From Phoenix dactylifera (taxonomy: Eukaryota; Streptophyta; Magnoliopsida; Arecales; Arecaceae): a stretch of DNA of 64,000 nt. Location of the stretch: positions 38,621,410 through 38,685,409 of the forward strand of contig NC_052392.1 of the NCBI RefSeq assembly GCF_009389715.1. The letters are read 5' to 3'. The notes beneath the pieces were generated by a model. It was given only the letters and a program-made list of their open reading frames with translations, did not search any database and was not told the DNA's origin. This document shows positions 23,637-37,060 of the stretch, in pieces (position 1 is the first letter of the stretch; the number at the start of each line of letters is the position of its first letter). The translations under genes were made by a program, and so were the position numbers.

Positions 23637-25419
23637 ATTTTCGCTCCTTATTCTACTCAATCCACGACATCATACAAAGACCATGTCCACCGAGTCGGAA
23701 TCCTCTAGGGCACATGTTTTGCACCACATAATATCATGCAGTTCTAGATAGCTGCTACATCATTCATATCGGAGATGGATGCATGTAGCTTATGTTCATG
23801 GCTTGTCATGTTTGGCACTCACTGTGACCATATCTATTCTCGAGATAAATCACAATCATCTGTCTCCGAGATGGATGATGTGGCAACTATCCTATATTGT
23901 CCTACATTTTGTGATACAAAACTAAATTGTAGAGGATCCTACCTCTATATCTACTAGTCACAAGCTGCAATTCTATCATGTTACATGCATCAGAAAAACT
24001 ACGTAGAATTAAAACTTTAGTGTGAACAAGTTTTTCTTGAAGGTTAGAAAATAGTCCTTACATTGGCCTTCGATAATATTGATTACGGGGGAAGAAAGGC
24101 ATCGGAGACATTTTGTAGCTAGATGAAAATCAATTAACATTATTCCAAGGAGGATTGGCTGGATTGTTTATTAGGTAATTAGGTGTGACTTTTTATTTTT
24201 TTTGGATAAAGGGGATGTAAGGATCATTTTTTTTCTATCTTCAAAAACAAAAATAAAAAATTTTCATGGCGATGAGCACGATTGTTACTGAAGATAGCCG
24301 TGGTGGCAATAATAGCGGAGGCAGTGACGATTTTATTAAAGGTAATGGAGTTGGTAATGATAGAAACGGAGGAGTAGTAGAGAAAATAGATGGTAGCAAA
24401 AGGTGATGGAAGTGATAGAGGGCACACCAATATTAGTGGTGGTATCGAAAGGGATGGCAGTTGTAGTGTAGGAAGATGGAGGTGGTGATGGAGGTGACAA
24501 CGTTAGTGATAATGACAGCATCGATGATGATATTAAAAATCATAAATATCTTAGTTTTTAAAATATTGAAAGTTATTATTTATATTTTTAAAATGATAAA
24601 ATATTTTTTTTAAAAAATAAAAATAATAGCATATAACATGCTTTTTCTTAACGCCCTTTTTATATTTTAATTTTAGAAATAGAAAATATAACGTTTTCGA
24701 CCGAGACAACTACGTAATGGCTTGGTCCATTCAACGACACCTCAACATCTGGGAACTGTCACAAAATAGTTGTGATAGCATCCGCTAATGACTACGCTGT
24801 TCAACACGCGGCTGTCCATTTGCCGAGTCATTGAAGGGCAGCTTGTGCTTGGCTGGATCACATTTTGCTTAGAACCTGATGTCTATGAAGCTCAAACTAC
24901 CTACATATAAAAACATCATATATATCATAACTTTTTTAGTTGTTAATATAAAACAAATAATTATTGTTATATTAATTTGTCAAATTAATACTAATACATA
25001 TTCTACATCAAGCTTGCATATTAGTCATTCCCAAAATGAGGTATGTGCAAGAAAGTCAGATTTTGCTTGAAACTAGCTAATTTTGGTTAAAAAGAAGCTC
25101 ATCACGAAGTTAACTCATTCGAGTCAGCTGTATCCGACCACAACATGAATAGAGATTGAAGGACTGTTCCTAACCACAAGAAAATATATTGGCCTAGTGA
25201 GAGAAATTTCCATGAGGCTCCTATTGAAAATATATATTTTGCCTAAAAATATTATATCTTTATTTTATAAAAATATTATAAAAGAAGTATTCGCTTGAAT
25301 CAAACCGTGTGATTCGCCCTAAGAACGTAATTTACCTCCTATGTGTAAATTTGAGACGATCTCGTCCCTAAGGTACAATAACCAGGCTCAGTCCGATTCT
25401 CTTATAACAAGCACGATCG
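23637..25419. other. Intergenic, no credible gene
   Basis: AT-rich. A GGT/GGA-rich stretch at 24240-24530 produces low-complexity frames on both strands. No gene or complete element was recognised. Confidence 0.5.
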
Positions 25420-25427
25420 CTAGAAAG

Positions 25428-26232
25428 TAAGGTTGCAAATGGGTCGGGTCGACCCGTGACCCAATCCGTGTAAATCCGATCCGAATTTAAAAACCTGCGG
25501 GTCCGATTTGGGTTCTAAAATTGAACCCGAATCATTTTCTGGGTCGGATCCGAGTTTACCGAACGGATCCGATCTGACCTGAATGGATCCAGAGAGAGAG
25601 AGAGAGAGAGAGAGAGAAGGGGGGGGGGACACTCGGCCCGTCAGGATTCTCTCTCGATCTATTACACCGTTGATACCTCTGGTGTCTCGGTAGCTGGCCT
25701 TTTTTTTTCCTTCTGTTTTTAGGCTTTTGTTTCTTTTAACTTTTGAAGGGCGAAAGTGAGGGAACACTGAACTGAATATGGGTCATGTGCCGGTTTTCTG
25801 CAATGGAATTGGATTTTGGAAGAAGGTCTAGGATTGTTTTTGTCCTCGTGAGAGGGGAGCTAGGAGACACCAAGTTCCGTCCAATCAGTCATATAAATAA
25901 AAAGTGGCCTGGTATGACATTTGGCTTGTAGACCGACTTAGTTAGTCATGGGGTCACCTGTTCTGACTCAAGGTAACCCATGACTTAGCCAGTCTTTTCG
26001 AGTCATGGGTCGCCCAGCACCTCATAATTATGATATGACCAAATTAGATTTGCCCAAATTCTTTTTCCAAAGCATAAAAAATTGGATCCGATTCGGATCC
26101 GAACCCGATCCGATCCTCCGATCCGATCTTCAACCAGATCGGGTCTGGGTCCAAAATTAGAATTCGAACAAAAAATTGGATTAGGTCGGAATCACTCAGA
26201 ACCCGACCCGACCCAATCTATTTGCACCCTTA
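25428..26232. mobile_element. 805-bp non-autonomous hAT-like element
   Basis: The ends form terminal inverted repeats: the left is TAAGGTTGCAAATGGGTCGG and the reverse of the right end is TAAGGGTGCAAATAGATTGG, both continuing into GGTCGGGTCG. The flanks are CTAGAAAG (25420-25427) and CTAGGAAAG (26233-26241), an imperfect 8-9-bp target duplication. End sequence and duplication length fit hAT. The interior has an AG run (25592-25617), a G run, and repeated GGATCCGA words, but no transposase frame. Confidence 0.6.
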
Positions 26233-26241
26233 CTAGGAAAG

Positions 26242-27296
26242 TTTTACCAAACCAACTTCTTCATATTCCAAATGAAAATAAAACGTTAAAAGAATTTCGG
26301 AAAAAAAGAAGAAAAAAAGAGAGAGTAGAATTCTTTGTCTCTCCTCAAAAAACAGAAAAATAATAATGTGAATTAAGTAATCCAATATTGGACCCAGAGC
26401 CTATTAAATATTTATAGACTCTGTCTGGTGATCGATGTATGGTGCAATATTTTTGAGATATACGATGTTCCAAAAACATCGCATTTTTATAGAAGCTGAG
26501 ACCAACATTCTTTTTCGAAGAGTCGCAGTTTTTCTGAAAAAAAAAGTCCCAAAAAAATAAATATTTTAAAATATTTAAACTATCAAAATTTTAATCGGTA
26601 AGGATTATTTATTTATTTTTTGAAATTTATTTTTTTAAGTTAAAACTCCAACAGCTCCTAGGATTGCACTTGAAGTACATTCGTTGAAGGAATTTTCTAT
26701 GGCCTTATTCCCTTCTTCAATGAAAAAAAAAAGAAAAAGCAAAGCAAAGACAATGAAGTCATGCCATGTCATGCCAACATCAGCTTGATAAGCACAAGGA
26801 CCCTTTAGTTTGTCATGAGATCGATATGACCATGTACATCCATCCGAAGTCCCAGTCGTTTCCAAGCAATCAAAGATTCAACGAACAAGCCCAAGCCTAA
26901 AAAGCTTACAAAAATGGGGTCCATTCCTACGCATGAATAGTTCAAGCTGGGTTTTTTTTTCATGTGGCTCACAAGATGGCCCAGGCCATGGCAACTTTTA
27001 TCATGCATGGCTGAGTCCAGCATGAGTTCAGAAAGAGTGGCAACAAGACGAAACGGCTTTCAGAACCGATCCGGAAGGCTAATAGCGCAACCCGGAACCG
27101 AATTCAGAAGCTCCAAAATAACTCTTCCACCTGTCGACACACTGCCACCTTTTCAAGCACAACGTGTTCTTCCATTCGCATGCACCTCTACTTTATTCTC
27201 TCTCTCTCTGTGTATGCGTGTGTTCTCGTGCTTATCGCCTCCTGGAAGCACTCCTCCCATCCCCACTCTCTTCTCTTTTCTGTGTTATTTGGGGTG
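26242..27296. other. Intergenic and 5' leader of the HSD gene
   Basis: AT-rich DNA without a gene, then the promoter and leader of the dehydrogenase gene. The leader includes a CT-rich tract at about 27190-27212. The core promoter was not located with certainty. Confidence 0.45.
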
Positions 27297-30200
27297 ATGG
27301 ATCTTTTGAACTCCATCCTAAATTTTGTGGTGCCACCAACGAGCATGGTCATGATGGCCCTTGCATGGCCGACCCTGTCCTTCCTGCACTCAGTGGAGTG
27401 GATATTTCACAGCTTGTACAAAGAGAACATGGAGAACAAAGTTGTTGTCATCACCGGGGCTTCTTCGGCCATCGGAGAGGTAATTCGCATAGAACAGTTA
27501 ATTTGCATGAATTCTTGGTGTTCTAATTATAAGTCAATGCGTGGAATAGACATGAATTCCCCTCCCCCCCCAAAAAAAAGGATGATGATTTTATTACTTT
27601 CTACTCTTTTGTTCAAAATTTTCTGAATTGGTCCTTGTTGTGTTCAATAGCAATTATATCTTATTATTCAATAATTTTACTTTTAGAGCCACTTTTCTCA
27701 TGGTCAATGTTTAGAATATAGCTACTCTTGAGATAATGAACCTAATTAAGTTAATCATTTGATGTTAATAGCCACTGCTTTAAAAGATTGCCTGTGGTAT
27801 TTTTTTTTTTTTTAAATTATTTGGTTCCATGAAATGTACCACTATTTTGCTTGGAATCATCAAATGCATCTTGATCAACCTATGCTCAAGATCTTAGAGG
27901 CTAATTAATTTACCTAGAATTACCTACCCTGTGCTAAATTGCTAAGGTTCAATATCCTATTTTCAATCATGATTTATTTTGAATGGTATCAGTACTCTTT
28001 TCAGAAGATGAAAAGAAAATGTTGGTCACTGTCCTGACTCCTGTCCCACATAAAACTGGACAAACAGATGTGGGCATATTTGCTTGTTCCCCTGTGTCCT
28101 GATCCTCTATTAGGCTTTGGGTCCTTCATCTTATTGTATAGACACAGTAATAGTGCAGGTCTAGAGCATAGTAGCAAATCTTGTTCTCAGACTAATAATA
28201 GCAAATAATTGCCTAGAGAGGTTTTCTGTATTTTACTTTCCTTCTGTTCTTGAGGAGAAGTTATCAAAATGAAATCATTAGGACTTCATGCAAACGAAGT
28301 AAAGAAAGTGAATAAGTACTCTAAGGATTATAGATCCTCATAGTTTTCACCATAATGTATGTCCAAATGCCAATGTTGATTATATTCAGTAATATATATA
28401 TATATATATAAAAAAAAGAAGAGAACTCTTTTTTCTTTGGTCTTACTCATTTATGCAAAATCTATCACTCTAAATAATAAAAACATAGATATTATTATAG
28501 TTTATCATGAGCCATCATCATGATTAATGGTGGCTTGAGTCAGTTTGCATTCTCTTTAAGTTAATCTTTAAGTCCCTTGGCTATCCTATTAGTTAGAACC
28601 TAATTATATAAATATGTTTACTAGTCTTAAATTGAATACAGCTAATGGAAGTCAAAGTAAAAACTAGATGATAAAATGATCAAGCAACTACTCTAAAGGG
28701 CACCTCCAAGAAAGGGAGCAGTACTTGCATGGACCAATTTATCCTTGCTAACAAAGGACGCGGTATGCATAAAGGGTTATTATGAAGTTGTTAAGGTAGC
28801 TCCATTTTTACTCCTCTGTCCAACAAAATCTTCAGTCGCCAAGGATATCTTGTTAGGAAATGACTATTATTATTTGGATCAACATCTGTGGACACCTTTT
28901 CAGTGTTATCTTTGTAATTTATAAACAGAAAGCTATCTTAATGTAGGAAAATCATCAAAGTTATTAATATTTCTCATGGTTCATATTTTACATAGATGCA
29001 TGCATATGTAAATTATCAGCGTCTGATCATATTTTATTAATCGTTTTCCCCCGTAAGGATCAAAATGATTGAGTAACTGCAATTGCAGCAATTAGCTTAT
29101 GAATATGCAAGGAAGAAGGCAAATCTGGTGCTGGTGGCAAAGAGGGAGCAGAGACTGAGAGGGATAAGGGAGAATGCTAGGCTCTTGGGTGCAAAGCAAG
29201 TCATTGTGATAGCTGCTGATGTTGTCAAGGAGGAGGACTGCAGAAGATTCATCAATGAAACTATCAGTTACTTTGGCCAATGTGAGTACCTCTCATCCAT
29301 CTCATCATGCATTATGCAGGCAAAAATCACATAGGTGAAGGTCTGGGAGAAAAAGAAAAGCCTCCGAATTACTTTGGTTCGCCATTGCAATCCATACACG
29401 TGTTTTCAATTCACTCCACATTATAACTATCGCATGCATTTGATTTACTATGGAAGGTCCTTATGAATTATTCATAAATTCTCCCAAGTACTTATGAAAT
29501 TTGCATTCGTTGATCAGTTGCTTGAATTCATGTCAAAATGATCTTTAAGTTGTATGATATTTCCCATATTTATAAGGTATTTGAGACTTTATCAAAGATC
29601 CAAGCATGTCATTGATCTCATTTTTGTCTTTCCAATGTCATGCTTTTTCTTTCAGCTGGCACTAGTATAAGATTTATTGATTTGTTTCTTATGTGTTTTC
29701 TTTGTAATTTGCTTTCTCGAAATTATTTCTGAAAATTCCATGAATCCTTCACATTTTTTGGAATTTCAGATTTTTCCTCCTATACGGTTAAGTTTTTAAA
29801 TTGTTAACTGTTACAGAAAACATAATAGCCAAGAAATTGTCAAGATGGGTGATTTGCAGCTCTTTGTTCTGATTCCTCAATGAAGCATGTACCAAAGAGA
29901 TGACCAAACTATATTAGCAGTACAAAGCAACTTTCAATTTAATGGAATAAAGTGAAGAATCTGAGCAATTTGACAACTCTAGCAAATTCAATCAAGGAGT
30001 TATATTTTTATATTTTAGATTCAATAAAAATTTAGCAATCTCAAGCTTGTGACTATTAAAGTAGGAGAACTGTAAATACTAAGGTTACACAAAAAAAAAA
30101 AGTCCAAGAGTTTAGTTTTTTCCTTTTTTTTTACTTTGCATATCATTACTTTATTTTTATTTTTTGACATGCAGTGAACCATCTTGTGAACTCTGCAAGC

Positions 30201-32274
30201 TTGGGCCATACCTTCTTTTTCGAAGAGGCAACAGACACTTCAGTGTTTCCACATATGATGGTACAATGACCGTTTAACTAATTTTCCTCTTAACTCATTA
30301 ATTATAATTTCAGTAGATTCAGAGATGCAGAGGGTAACTACATTGGTTGAGAGTCATGGTTTTACTTTAGAAGGTTTGAGTGTCTTAATGTTTATGAAGC
30401 CTGAGTATGAAGGTAGGTCACTAGCTTAATCTTACTGAGCTACAGTTATATGTGTCTGGAAAATTGCAGAACACATGAAGATTTAAAATTTATTAAGATC
30501 CTCTATATTGCTTTTCTTCCTTTGTTGATTGAAGGGTTTTGTTATCTAGAAGAAAGGCATTAATCTTCTACTTGTAAATAACAAACATGCTCAATTATAT
30601 TCTGCCACACCAACCTACATCAGCAAGTTGGCATCCTTCTCCCCAGCAGTTAATTCTTTGGTTCAAGCACTTTCACTACATATTTGCTTTCTCGAAAAAG
30701 GAGGAAATTGTCACATTGTTTTCTTCCTCCACTAGTCAATGTAGAGGCCTGGATATTCACAAAAGACCATTTTTTTAACAGTTTAAGTAAGTATTTATGG
30801 AGTGTCATGATATAGAAGTATGAAATGTTTATTTGCTGTTGCAATGCTAAAAAGGTCTACTTGATCTTGAAATGCGACCAATCTCTCAAAGTATAGAGCA
30901 TGAGCCTTATGAATCCATCATCACCAGAGATAATTTTAAGGGCTAGCTAAAGTATTACTGCAAGCTTTTCCAACTCTTTTCCTGCAAATTCCATTTTGAG
31001 TGGGTTTGTATCAGGATATCAATTTCTGGGGAAATGTGTATCCCACGTATGTTGCCCTTCCATACTTGAGGCAAAGCCGTGGTCAGATCCTTGTGAATGC
31101 TTCTGTGGAGAGCTGGTTACCTATGCCAAGGATGAGCCTGTTTGCAGTGAGTACTGAAAGAACACTTTCTAAGTCTATTACTTCAGGAAGAAAAGAACAG
31201 AATCTAAGCATAATCAATTAATAGATGAGCTTAATAATGAACACGAATTGTGTAAAGCCATCTCTTCTTTGTTTATTTATTAGGCAGCCAAGGCAGCTCT
31301 GATAAATTTTTACGAGACACTTAGATTCGAAATGAAGGATGCTGTCGGGATCACGATTGCAACCCATGGCTGGATCGGTGGCGAGACAAGCCGGGGAAAA
31401 TTTATGATTGAGGAGGGCGCAGAGATGCAATGGAAGGAAGAAAGAGAGGTAACCACTGTTTTTAATAGACTATAAGCAGACCCAGACACATCAACACACA
31501 CATATTGAAAACATGCAATTCTGTAAGCAAATTTATAGAGCCAACATGCATGCTTTTGTTGCCTCATCTGTATATATGTTTGATGAGGCAACCCCTTTCT
31601 AGTTGAAGATACACTATTGGTCCATAATAATGTTTTTGTCTTACATTTAAGTGCTTGATATTTATGCACAAACTTGATCTTTGTAAAGGTATATTTTTGG
31701 GTTTTCTTCTTATTGCATCTTCAAAGTGTTAAAATTTTTAATTAGGCCATCAAACTTTTCGCCATTTATCCATCTTTTGGTAGTGTTGCGTTAGTAGATA
31801 TATGGTAGAAATACATCTATGCCTTCATACACATCGAAGTGGAATGAGAGAACTACATTATTCCTCTTCCTTTATTGACAATTTAAGGTTCTTTTTTCTA
31901 AATGACTGTCAATATATTATCCACCTTCACCATTTTCAGCTAGTCTAAGGGCTAGCATTCTGGGATAAAATTTTAGAGCATGTATAATGAACTAACAATA
32001 TCTTGTACTTCTTTGTGTGCAGGAGCCCCTTACAGGAGGACAAGTCGAGGAGTTTGCGAGGAAGATGGTCTCTGGGGCTTGTAGGGGTGAAGCATTTGTC
32101 AAGCATCCCAGCTGGTATGACATATTTCTACTCTACCGGGTGCTCATTCCTGATGTTCTAGGTTGGACTTTTCGCTTGATATTCTCGAACACGGGAACTG
32201 GAATGCCGCCGCCACCTCTTGATGCCTCGCCTTCTCGAAAGCTCCTCCCAGGGCCTCAACCAATGGCTGAATAA
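27297..32274 (+). CDS. Steroleosin / 11-beta-hydroxysteroid dehydrogenase-like (HSD1-like)
   Basis: Six exons: 27297-27479, 29089-29281, 30175-30260, 31015-31146, 31284-31448, 32023-32274, giving 336 aa in frame. The N-terminal hydrophobic segment carries the Pro motif VVPPTSMVMMALAWPT, typical of the oil-body anchor of steroleosins. The short-chain dehydrogenase core follows: cofactor motif TGASSAIGE (53-61; the usual third Gly is Ala, which I recall from Arabidopsis HSD1 as well), LVNSAS (129-134), Asn157 and Ser184. The catalytic Tyr position holds Phe197, followed by Lys201 with correct spacing (F-AAA-K). HGWIGGE follows. Known relatives are NADP-dependent hydroxysteroid dehydrogenases on seed oil bodies linked to brassinosteroid responses. 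The close match to HSD1 continues to the end (EEREEPLTGGQ, ACRGEAF, WYDIFLLYRV). The loss of Tyr may impair catalysis. Confidence 0.92.
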
Positions 32275-34183
32275 AGCTTTGTAAGCAATTCAGAATGCAA
32301 GGTTTTGTTAGTTTTTTTGGATGAATTTGTTCTTGATCAGGAGGAAGGAAACTGAATTCTGTGATAGCTAGTGCTTGAATAAAACATGAACTAGTCTTCT
32401 TTCAGAGAGTTGGTAGTATTGTCCTATCAGAATTCTATTAAGTACTTAATTAACCATTGCATCCTTGATGACTTGTAGGACTGGTTGCGGCTCCATAAGC
32501 TATTAGAATTATACTCTTGAGAACTACCAGGTTGAGTTTATCAATAATTAAGACAGTAATGGTAGCTAGTGCTTTTCTTCTTCCTTGGTGAAAGAAGACC
32601 TTTGCAGAACTTTTGCCACATTTGTGTTGTAACCAAAAAAAAATCTCCCCCTGTTGAAGGGAAGCTGCTCAAAACATTTGCTGGTTAGCTCCAATTTTAT
32701 CGAGGACAATGAAGCAGAGTTATAGTAGGATCATGATTTATGGTATAGTTTTCCATGAGCCCATCATGGGATATTGGGTTTGTGTGTTGAATGTTAAGAA
32801 TCTTAAAAAATTAAATTTATTTTTGTCGGTGTAAAATGATTTTTTTTTCTTTTAGCGCAAAAGCGGCCTCTTCTGATTTTTTTTTTTTGAGAGTAGACCA
32901 ATTCTGAACTTTACCAAACCATTATAGACCCATCCTCAAATAAATGGTATAATAATTCAACACAATTTCAACATACATAATTCATTTATTTAAAAATAAT
33001 AGGAAAATATGTTTTTCTTAAAAAATTATCAGTAGAAATAGACCTATTCTCAATGAAGAGAATTGTTTTAGGGTTGTCTTTTCGTCTATCTGGACAATTT
33101 GTTTAAAAATTTATTAGTTATTTATGACCTGCATCTAGCACATGCTATGCTTGTCTTCTTATTTATGGAACATATGAGAAATCAAGAATTATTCCGCCCC
33201 CAATCTCCTGCATGGGGTTTTCTTTCCTATGATATCATTGTTACTCGAGATGAAGTCAAAACAATTTAGGTTGGTCTGATTTCAGCCTGCAGGAGCTGAA
33301 TGCACACAAGGTTTTGCTCCAAGATCGACCTGGTTACGGTAATTTCATGGATCAAAAATTAGAGATTTAATAATGCTGAATATCCTCATTCGCCATTACT
33401 TAGATATTTGGTATTTAATTGCCATCTTTTATTGTAGAGACTTGTTGCAATTAGTATGTACGAGGAGGGAAATTAAACTCATAGATTTGGTTTTGCCAAC
33501 TAGTTGTTGCTAATCCAGCAGTTTGGACTTCCTCACAGCCTAATAGAGCTTAGGTCTAGTGGTGTGATTATATATTGCTTATGTCCACTTTTTTAAAGAT
33601 TATTTTGACAATTATAAGGTGTATTTGAAACTTTATTCACGGTTTATTCCCTAATCAAATCCTGCCTCTATCCAAGGAATTGATCCTTAAAAGCTTGACC
33701 TCTTATGCATGCAAGTCTTTGGATTTCTACCTGTACAAAAAGCTAAGCCACTAGTAGTCAAAAATTTTCATTGGATAGATCCTCTCCCACTTCTCCGTAC
33801 TTGAAATAATAGCTAGTGATGTACACCACAAGTTCCCGAAAGCCACGTTTTTCTCTTCTTTTCTTTTTTTTTTATGTCACCAGATGCTGAGTTTGAAACG
33901 GAAGCAGGAAACAGTCAAAAAGTCTTCAAGCGATCAAAGTTCTGAACCATCCAGATATTAAGAAACAGCAAGAGCAGTATCTCAGGATTCTTTTTCTAGG
34001 AAAAAAAATTTCTAACCATTTTTTTCAAATAACAAAAGTCATAGCATATTTCCCCCCACTTGAAGTGGATCAAATAAGACCTTTCAGTATAGGCTTCTTC
34101 CCTCCTTAAAAACCAGGAATCGAACTTGTCAAATGGTGTCAAGTGTAGCTCTTCATCTCCAAGTTTAACTTCTGATAGCGATT
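32275..34183. other. 3' UTRs and spacer between convergent genes
   Basis: This lies between the dehydrogenase (+) and the ERF gene (-), which converge. An AATAAA at 32270-32275 overlaps the dehydrogenase stop codon, so the real signal probably lies further on. The rest is AT-rich with several T runs. No gene was seen. Confidence 0.5.
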
Positions 34184-34672
34184 CTACATATAGATGATAT
34201 CCATGTCTTCATTGCATATATCTCCTCCAAGTTCACTCCCCTCATACAAATAACCATGCTCTCCACCCTCTCTCCCATTGACATCCTCCATTGCACCAAC
34301 CTCAGCTCTCTGTGCCGGCGGCTGCATTTGGGCTTGGGGCACTCGGACCGCCAACTGCGCGTCGACCGCCATCCCGGAGTCCGACGCCACCCTCTGTATC
34401 GACGTCGGCGACAAGCCAGTCCATGGACACGTTGCGACGCGGTCGGGGAAATTGAGACCTTGCGACCAGTCAGGCCCTCTGAGGAAGAACACGGCGGTGT
34501 CATGGGCCACCGCTGCAGCCTCCGGGGTAGCGTAGGAGCCGAGCCACAGGCGTTCGTGGCTTCCCGGGACCCGGATCTCCGACACCCATTTCCCCCATTT
34601 CCGACGACGCACCCCTTTGTACTTCCTCTCACCGGCGGTGGCGGCGCCTTCTTGCGTTCGGCTCATGTTCAC
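34184..34672 (-). CDS. AP2/ERF transcription factor (DREB-like)
   Basis: A single exon of 162 aa with a stop at 34184. One complete AP2 DNA-binding domain spans about residues 17-76. It starts [18 protein letters not shown] and continues [20 protein letters not shown], with the WLG core and the helix Ala-rich face intact. It is followed by GLNFPD and a conserved TSIQRVAS motif, as in DREB groups II/III (ERF016/017- and ORA47-like). The tail is acidic ([20 protein letters not shown]), suggesting an activation region. It binds GCC/DRE-type promoter elements in the nucleus. The gene is intronless, short and GC-rich, as usual for the family. The nearest paralogue was not resolved. Confidence 0.92.
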   Translation of the reverse strand: MNMSRTQEGAATAGERKYKGVRRRKWGKWVSEIRVPGSHERLWLGSYATPEAAAVAHDTAVFFLRGPDWSQGLNFPDRVATCPWTGLSPTSIQRVASDSGMAVDAQLAVRVPQAQMQPPAQRAEVGAMEDVNGREGGEHGYLYEGSELGGDICNEDMDIIYM

Positions 34673-35754
34673 CGGAATCCGGCAGGTGGTTGGCGTTTAT
34701 GCTTGGTCGAGCGTTCTTCTGTATCTCGAGCTAGGGATGTTTGAATTGGAGCTCATGTGTCTGTAGTTATATGAAGAGAGAGGGTGGTAAACCCCGGGGT
34801 GGACTTCTTGGATTTTTGTACAGGGGTTGACCAAGAATACTATTACCTATTGGGATGGGCATTTGGGTTCTTGGTCAATATTTTCGAAGTCAAAAATCGG
34901 TGAGGGAGGAGGAGGGTGGAATAGGTGGCTAGTATTTGCCATGCAATCTGAATCATATGGATTGGATTGGGATAAGGAGAGCACTTTGGTTTTGAGAATG
35001 GAGTCAACGTGGAAGAATGATATAAATATATAATATTACTTTGTGGCCTTCGGAGTCTACCTACAATTGGATTCAGCTTTGGGGGCTCATGTGTGACGTG
35101 GATGCTCACGCATGAATGTATGTAGCATATATCATCGATATAAGATGTAATGTTTACATTTACAATAAAAATTTTATTATTTGAGTTCCAAAATAAAAGC
35201 CGACAACATTGAATAATATTTATAAGGTGTAAATTATCTGCATACAAATAATTATGTACTTTAGAAATTGTTTACCTGTACATCAAGCTTTCTCTAATAT
35301 ATAGTGTTTTTTTTTTTTGGAAAAAAAAAAAAAGAGGAAGTGAACTACTTCCCCCAACGTTTATTAATATATAGTTTTTTTTCTGAGAAAAAAATATAGT
35401 TCTAATATCAGAATGTATCTGTTGATATTAGTTAGGAAAAAAAAAAAGCTTTACCATCAAAAAGAAAAACCACTTGATGGTAGAATCTATTCCAATACCA
35501 AAGTCTATTTAGTACAAAGGGTTTGTCTTGTACGTGCCCCTCGCCTGAGGACGATGCCACAGCTTTGCCACGTGGCTTATTCTAAGCGTTTCACGTCACA
35601 AAGTTGCAAAATATAATAATTTCCAAAAGTCATGGTTTCTTCTCGAAGGTGTCCACCGTCCACGAGACCAAGGCCATGCACTCTGGATCACGTGTTAAAT
35701 TGACCACCCTTTTTCTTTTGAACTTTTTCTTTTGATGATTTCTAAATTTGGTAT
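34673..35754. other. ERF upstream region
   Basis: This is the promoter side of the ERF gene (- strand). It is AT-rich with A/T runs at about 35310-35450. No second gene is seen; short frames here are not supported. Confidence 0.5.
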
Positions 35755-37060
35755 CACCATGTCGGCAGTTTGGCTTCCACATCAAGATTCTCAAGTCAAA
35801 ATTTACTAAGATTAGGACAGTTCATAACCTATTCTAGACATATTTGGTTGGAAAGAGTTGAATTCTAAAATAAAAACAAAAATGAGTGGCTTTAATTTCC
35901 ACCTTTGGTTGGAAGGAGGCCCATAGAAATAGATATATCCCAACCATCAAAATCAAGTCCCTACTTTTCTCTAGTATTCAAATTTTATTCAAATTCTAAT
36001 CCTGATGCCAAATTAACGTATCGGAAAATATGGTCATTTCGATTTTTATTCTAATTTCAATTCTGAGTCCTGCATCACCATGTCGGCAATTTCACTTTCA
36101 CATCAAGATTTTCAAATTAAAATCCACCGAGATTAGGACTGTCCATAATTCATTCAGGATATGTTTGGTTGCAAGAAGTTGAATTCTAGAATGGAAATAG
36201 GAATGAGTAACTTTTATTCCTACCATTTGGTTAGAAGGAGGCTCATAGAAATGAAAATATTCCAACCATCAAAATCAAGTCCCTACTTTTCTCTATTATT
36301 CAAATTATATTCCAATTCTAATTCTGATGCCGAATCAACATACCGGAGGATACGATCATTTTGATTTATATTCAAATTTCAATCCTGAGTTCCGCATCAC
36401 TTTGTCAGCAATCTCACTTCTGCATCAAGATTCTCAAGTCAAAATCCACTGAGATTACGATAGTTTATAATCTATTCAAGACATGTTTGGTTGGAAGGAG
36501 TTGAATTTTAAAATGAAAATAAAAATAAGTGACTTTCATTTCCATCATTTGGTTGGAAGAATGCCCATAGGAATGGAAATATCCCAACCATCAAAATCAA
36601 GTCCTTATTTTTCTCTAGTATTTAAATTCTATTCCAATTCTAATTCTGATACCGAATCAACATATTGGAGGACATGGTCATTTTGATTTCTTTTTTAATT
36701 TTAATTCTGAGTTCTGCATCACCATGTTGGCAGTTTCACTTCCGCATCAAGATTCTCAAGTCAAAATCTACTGAGATTAGGATGGTCCATAATTCATTCA
36801 AGATATATTTGGTTGAAAGGAGTTGAATTCCAAAATGAAAATAGAAATGAGTGACTTTCATTTCCATCGTTTGGTTGGAAGGACGCCCATAGGAATGGAA
36901 ATATTCCACCCATCAAAATTAAGTCCCTACTTTTCTCTAATATTCAAATTCTATTTCAATTCTAATTCTGATGCTGAATCAGTATATCGGAAGATATAGT
37001 CATTTTGATTTCTATTTTAATTTCAATTCTGATTCTAGTGATGAACCAAATGCAGCCTCA
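35755..37060. repeat. Tandem array of four ~321-bp units
   Basis: The motif TTTGGTTGxAAGxAGTTGAAT recurs at about 35843, 36164, 36485 and 36808, spacing 321, 321 and 323. Each unit also carries CATCAAAATCAAGTCC, TCTAATxCTGATGC and CATCACCATGTxGGCA, with ~10-15% drift by eye. The array ends in GAACCAAATGCAGCC, the inverted form of a GGCTGCATTTGGTTC-type end, so it may be an expanded transposon interior. The open frames of 67 codons here are copies of the repeat, not genes. Confidence 0.85.

Noticed and set aside
27465-27479. Ala in place of the last Gly of the TGxxxGIG cofactor motif in the dehydrogenase
   Set aside because: Remembered HSD1 homologues also read TGASSAIGE, so it is not a new change.
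34256-34744. 162-codon + frame opposite the ERF gene
   Set aside because: It is the antisense shadow of a GC-rich AP2 gene; no family signature.
36161-36686. Two similar 67-codon frames 322 bases apart
   Set aside because: They are copies of the tandem repeat unit, not paralogous genes.
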